Source: Pseudoxanthomonas suwonensis (GTDB lineage Bacteria; Pseudomonadota; Gammaproteobacteria; Xanthomonadales; Xanthomonadaceae). From it: a stretch of 64,000 nucleotides of DNA. The notes under the pieces were generated by a model. That model searched no databases. It was not told the DNA's origin and saw only the letters and a list, made by a program, of their open reading frames with translations. Positions 62,458 to 64,000 of this stretch are shown here, piece after piece (the stretch's first letter is position 1; each line of letters opens with the position of its first letter). Position numbers and translations under genes: made by a program. Where the stretch lies: assembly GCF_010093235.1 (NCBI RefSeq), contig NZ_PDWP01000008.1, positions 59,701 through 123,700 on the forward strand, given 5' to 3'.

Positions 62458-64000
62458 ATGAACGAGTTCCTCCAACGCTTCACCGTCGGCAAGCGCATGT
62501 TCGCCGGCTTCGGCTTCCTGCTCCTGCTGATGGCCGCGATCGCCGTGGTTTCGGCGACCTCGCTGTCCACGCTGGAAAAGCACCTGGAAACCATCGCCGT
62601 CGAACGGGTTACCAAGACCGCGCTGGCGAACACGCTGTACGACAGCGCCAACCTGCTCAACATCAACATGCAGGCCATGATCCTGGCCGAGAGCGAGGAG
62701 GAGCGCCTGGCTGCGCAGCAGCGGATCCAGGAAACGCGCGCGAACTTCGTCGCCACTTACCAGAAGCTGGAAGCGATGCCGGCGCGCGAGGAAGGCAAGC
62801 GTCTCCTGGCGGCCATCAACAAGGCCCGCGTGGACGCGGCGCCGCTGAACGACCATGTCGCCGAACTGGCGCTGGAAGGCAACATCGCCGAGGCCACCAC
62901 CTATCTCAACGGCGAGGCAGGCGCCGGCCTGAAGACCTGGCGCGAGGCGGTCAACGCCTATGTCGAGCGCGAAGCCCGCCAGATGAAGGCGGCGCACGAC
63001 GAGGCCGTGGTGGCCACCAGCCGCGCGCGCACCACGCTGTTCGCGGTCCTGGGCATCGCAATCGTCTTCGGGGTGTTTCTGGCGGTGGTGTTCACCCGCA
63101 GCCTGACCGGCCCGCTGGGCCTGGCCGCCGCGGCCGCCCGCGACCTGGCTGCAGGCAGGATGGATGGCGCCCGCCTGGTCGGCGGTGCCGACGAAGTCGG
63201 TGACGTCCTGCGCGCCGTGCAGGCCACCCGCGAGTCGGTCCAGACCGTGATCGAAGCGACGAAGGAGATGGGCCGCCAGCACGACCTCGGCGCGATCTCC
63301 GCGCGCCTGGATCCCAGCGTGGTCCAGGGCGACTACAGCAGCCTGATGGAGGTCGTGAACGCGGTCGTCAACGAGCACATCCAGGCCGCGCTCACGGCCG
63401 GGCGCCTGGCCGGTGCCTATGCCCGCGGCGACCTGCACGACGACTTCCCGCGCGTGCCGGGCGAGAAGGCCGTGCTGATGGAGGCGATGGACGGGGTGAA
63501 GGCCAACCTGCTGGCGCTCAGCGAGGAGATCGGCAACCTCAGCACCGCCGCCGTGCATGGCGACTTCAGCCAGCGCGGCGACGAGGAACGCTTCGAGTTC
63601 GGCTTCCGCGACATGGTCGCCAACCTCAACCGCCTGATGCACACCTCCGATACCAGCCTGCAGTCGCTGGCCCAGGTGCTGCAGGCGGTGGCCGACGGCG
63701 ACCTGACCGTCCGCATGGATGGCGAGTACGAGGGCGTGTTCGCACAGATGCGCGATGCCGCCAACACCACCGTGCAGAACCTGACCGGCATCGTCGGCCG
63801 CATCCAGGAGGCTTCCGGCAGCATCAACACCGCCGCCGCCGAGATCTCCCAGGGCAACGCCGACCTGGCCCGTCGCACCGAGCAGCAGGCCGCCAACCTG
63901 GAGGAGACCGCCGCCTCGATGGAGGAGCTGACCTCCACCGTCAAGCAGAACGCCGAGCACGCCCGCCAGGCCAACCAGCTGGCCATCGGCGCGGCCGACG
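62458..64000 (+). CDS. Methyl-accepting chemotaxis protein, 3' end beyond the window
   Basis: The first 514 residues of a chemotaxis receptor. Transmembrane segment 1 lies at about residues 15-35, then a helical four-helix-bundle sensor (TarH/4HB_MCP type), transmembrane segment 2 at about 195-215 and HAMP (FTRSLTGPLGLAAAAARDLA). Two further repeats of HAMP-like character (LAGAYARGDLHDDFP, LAQVLQAVADGDLTVRMDGE) follow before the start of the signalling helix (ISQGNADLARRTEQQAANLEETAASMEELTSTVKQNAEHA). The kinase-control tip lies outside. Confidence 0.92.
   Translation, partial: MNEFLQRFTVGKRMFAGFGFLLLLMAAIAVVSATSLSTLEKHLETIAVERVTKTALANTLYDSANLLNINMQAMILAESEEERLAAQQRIQETRANFVATYQKLEAMPAREEGKRLLAAINKARVDAAPLNDHVAELALEGNIAEATTYLNGEAGAGLKTWREAVNAYVEREARQMKAAHDEAVVATSRARTTLFAVLGIAIVFGVFLAVVFTRSLTGPLGLAAAAARDLAAGRMDGARLVGGADEVGDVLRAVQATRESVQTVIEATKEMGRQHDLGAISARLDPSVVQGDYSSLMEVVNAVVNEHIQAALTAGRLAGAYARGDLHDDFPRVPGEKAVLMEAMDGVKANLLALSEEIGNLSTAAVHGDFSQRGDEERFEFGFRDMVANLNRLMHTSDTSLQSLAQVLQAVADGDLTVRMDGEYEGVFAQMRDAANTTVQNLTGIVGRIQEASGSINTAAAEISQGNADLARRTEQQAANLEETAASMEELTSTVKQNAEHARQANQLAIGAAD

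Noticed and set aside
62458..64000. Minus-strand open frames opposite the chemotaxis receptor
   Set aside because: Antisense to a clearly coding plus-strand receptor.

Overview
The window looks like a chromosomal segment of a high-GC gammaproteobacterium of the Xanthomonadaceae/Lysobacteraceae type (Xanthomonas, Stenotrophomonas, Pseudoxanthomonas, Lysobacter relatives). The signs are paired TonB-dependent receptors inside a polysaccharide-utilisation locus, the nrdAB arrangement, a GATTCGGGATTC-type intergenic repeat, and very GC-rich coding in most of the window. The genus cannot be fixed from the sequence alone.

Bases 1 to about 9480 are a visibly lower-GC accessory island. It holds small XRE regulators, an SRAP (YedK/HMCES-like) abasic-site protein, a lone MbcA/ParS-type antitoxin beside a decayed ORF, a HAD phosphatase, and two converging gene modules. 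The rightward module is DUF4031 - two-domain MazG-like protein - uracil-DNA-glycosylase-like protein, with a divergent XRE gene and a palindromic operator. The leftward module is a tight five-gene operon: acyl-carrier-like protein, XRE regulator, ImmA/IrrE metallopeptidase fused to a chagasin-type (I42) inhibitor domain, papain-like (C1) protease, and a thymidylate-synthase-like protein. The two modules meet with overlapping stop codons. The regulator, metallopeptidase-inhibitor and cysteine protease set is the best candidate here for an undescribed system. The island ends inside the 5' part of a PA0069-family radical SAM gene, which is truncated at about 9480.

Bases 10330 to 37892 are a pectin/rhamnogalacturonan utilisation locus: two SGNH acetylesterases (one fused to a cupin), KduD, KduI, a LacI-type regulator, a TRAP transporter (DctPQM), a FAH-family hydratase, two further esterases, GH43 and BNR-propeller enzymes, a 1269-residue LamG-containing enzyme of unknown activity, a PL10 pectate lyase, two TonB-dependent receptors and KdgK. 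Outer-membrane uptake, periplasmic cleavage, deacetylation, TRAP import and the DKI to KDG to KDPG route are therefore encoded together. A shared motif (ATGACACCG core) sits in front of every transcription unit, and a related copy lies inside both TonB-receptor signal-peptide coding regions, so the locus looks like one LacI-type regulon.

Bases 37965 to 64000 are mostly housekeeping: a NarL-type two-component pair, Ku, an aromatic aminotransferase, a TonB receptor, a FAD/NAD(P)-binding protein, phenylalanine hydroxylase with a divergent AsnC/Lrp regulator and paired operators, cupin and GFA proteins, an AIM24 protein, a class A acid phosphatase, a rhomboid protease, QueF, an EamA permease, an alpha/beta hydrolase and ZapE. 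Then comes the class Ia ribonucleotide reductase operon (nrdA, nrdB, flavodoxin, thioredoxin), preceded by two NrdR boxes and a cobalamin riboswitch. The window closes with a thioesterase, a small cysteine-rich protein and an incomplete methyl-accepting chemotaxis protein.
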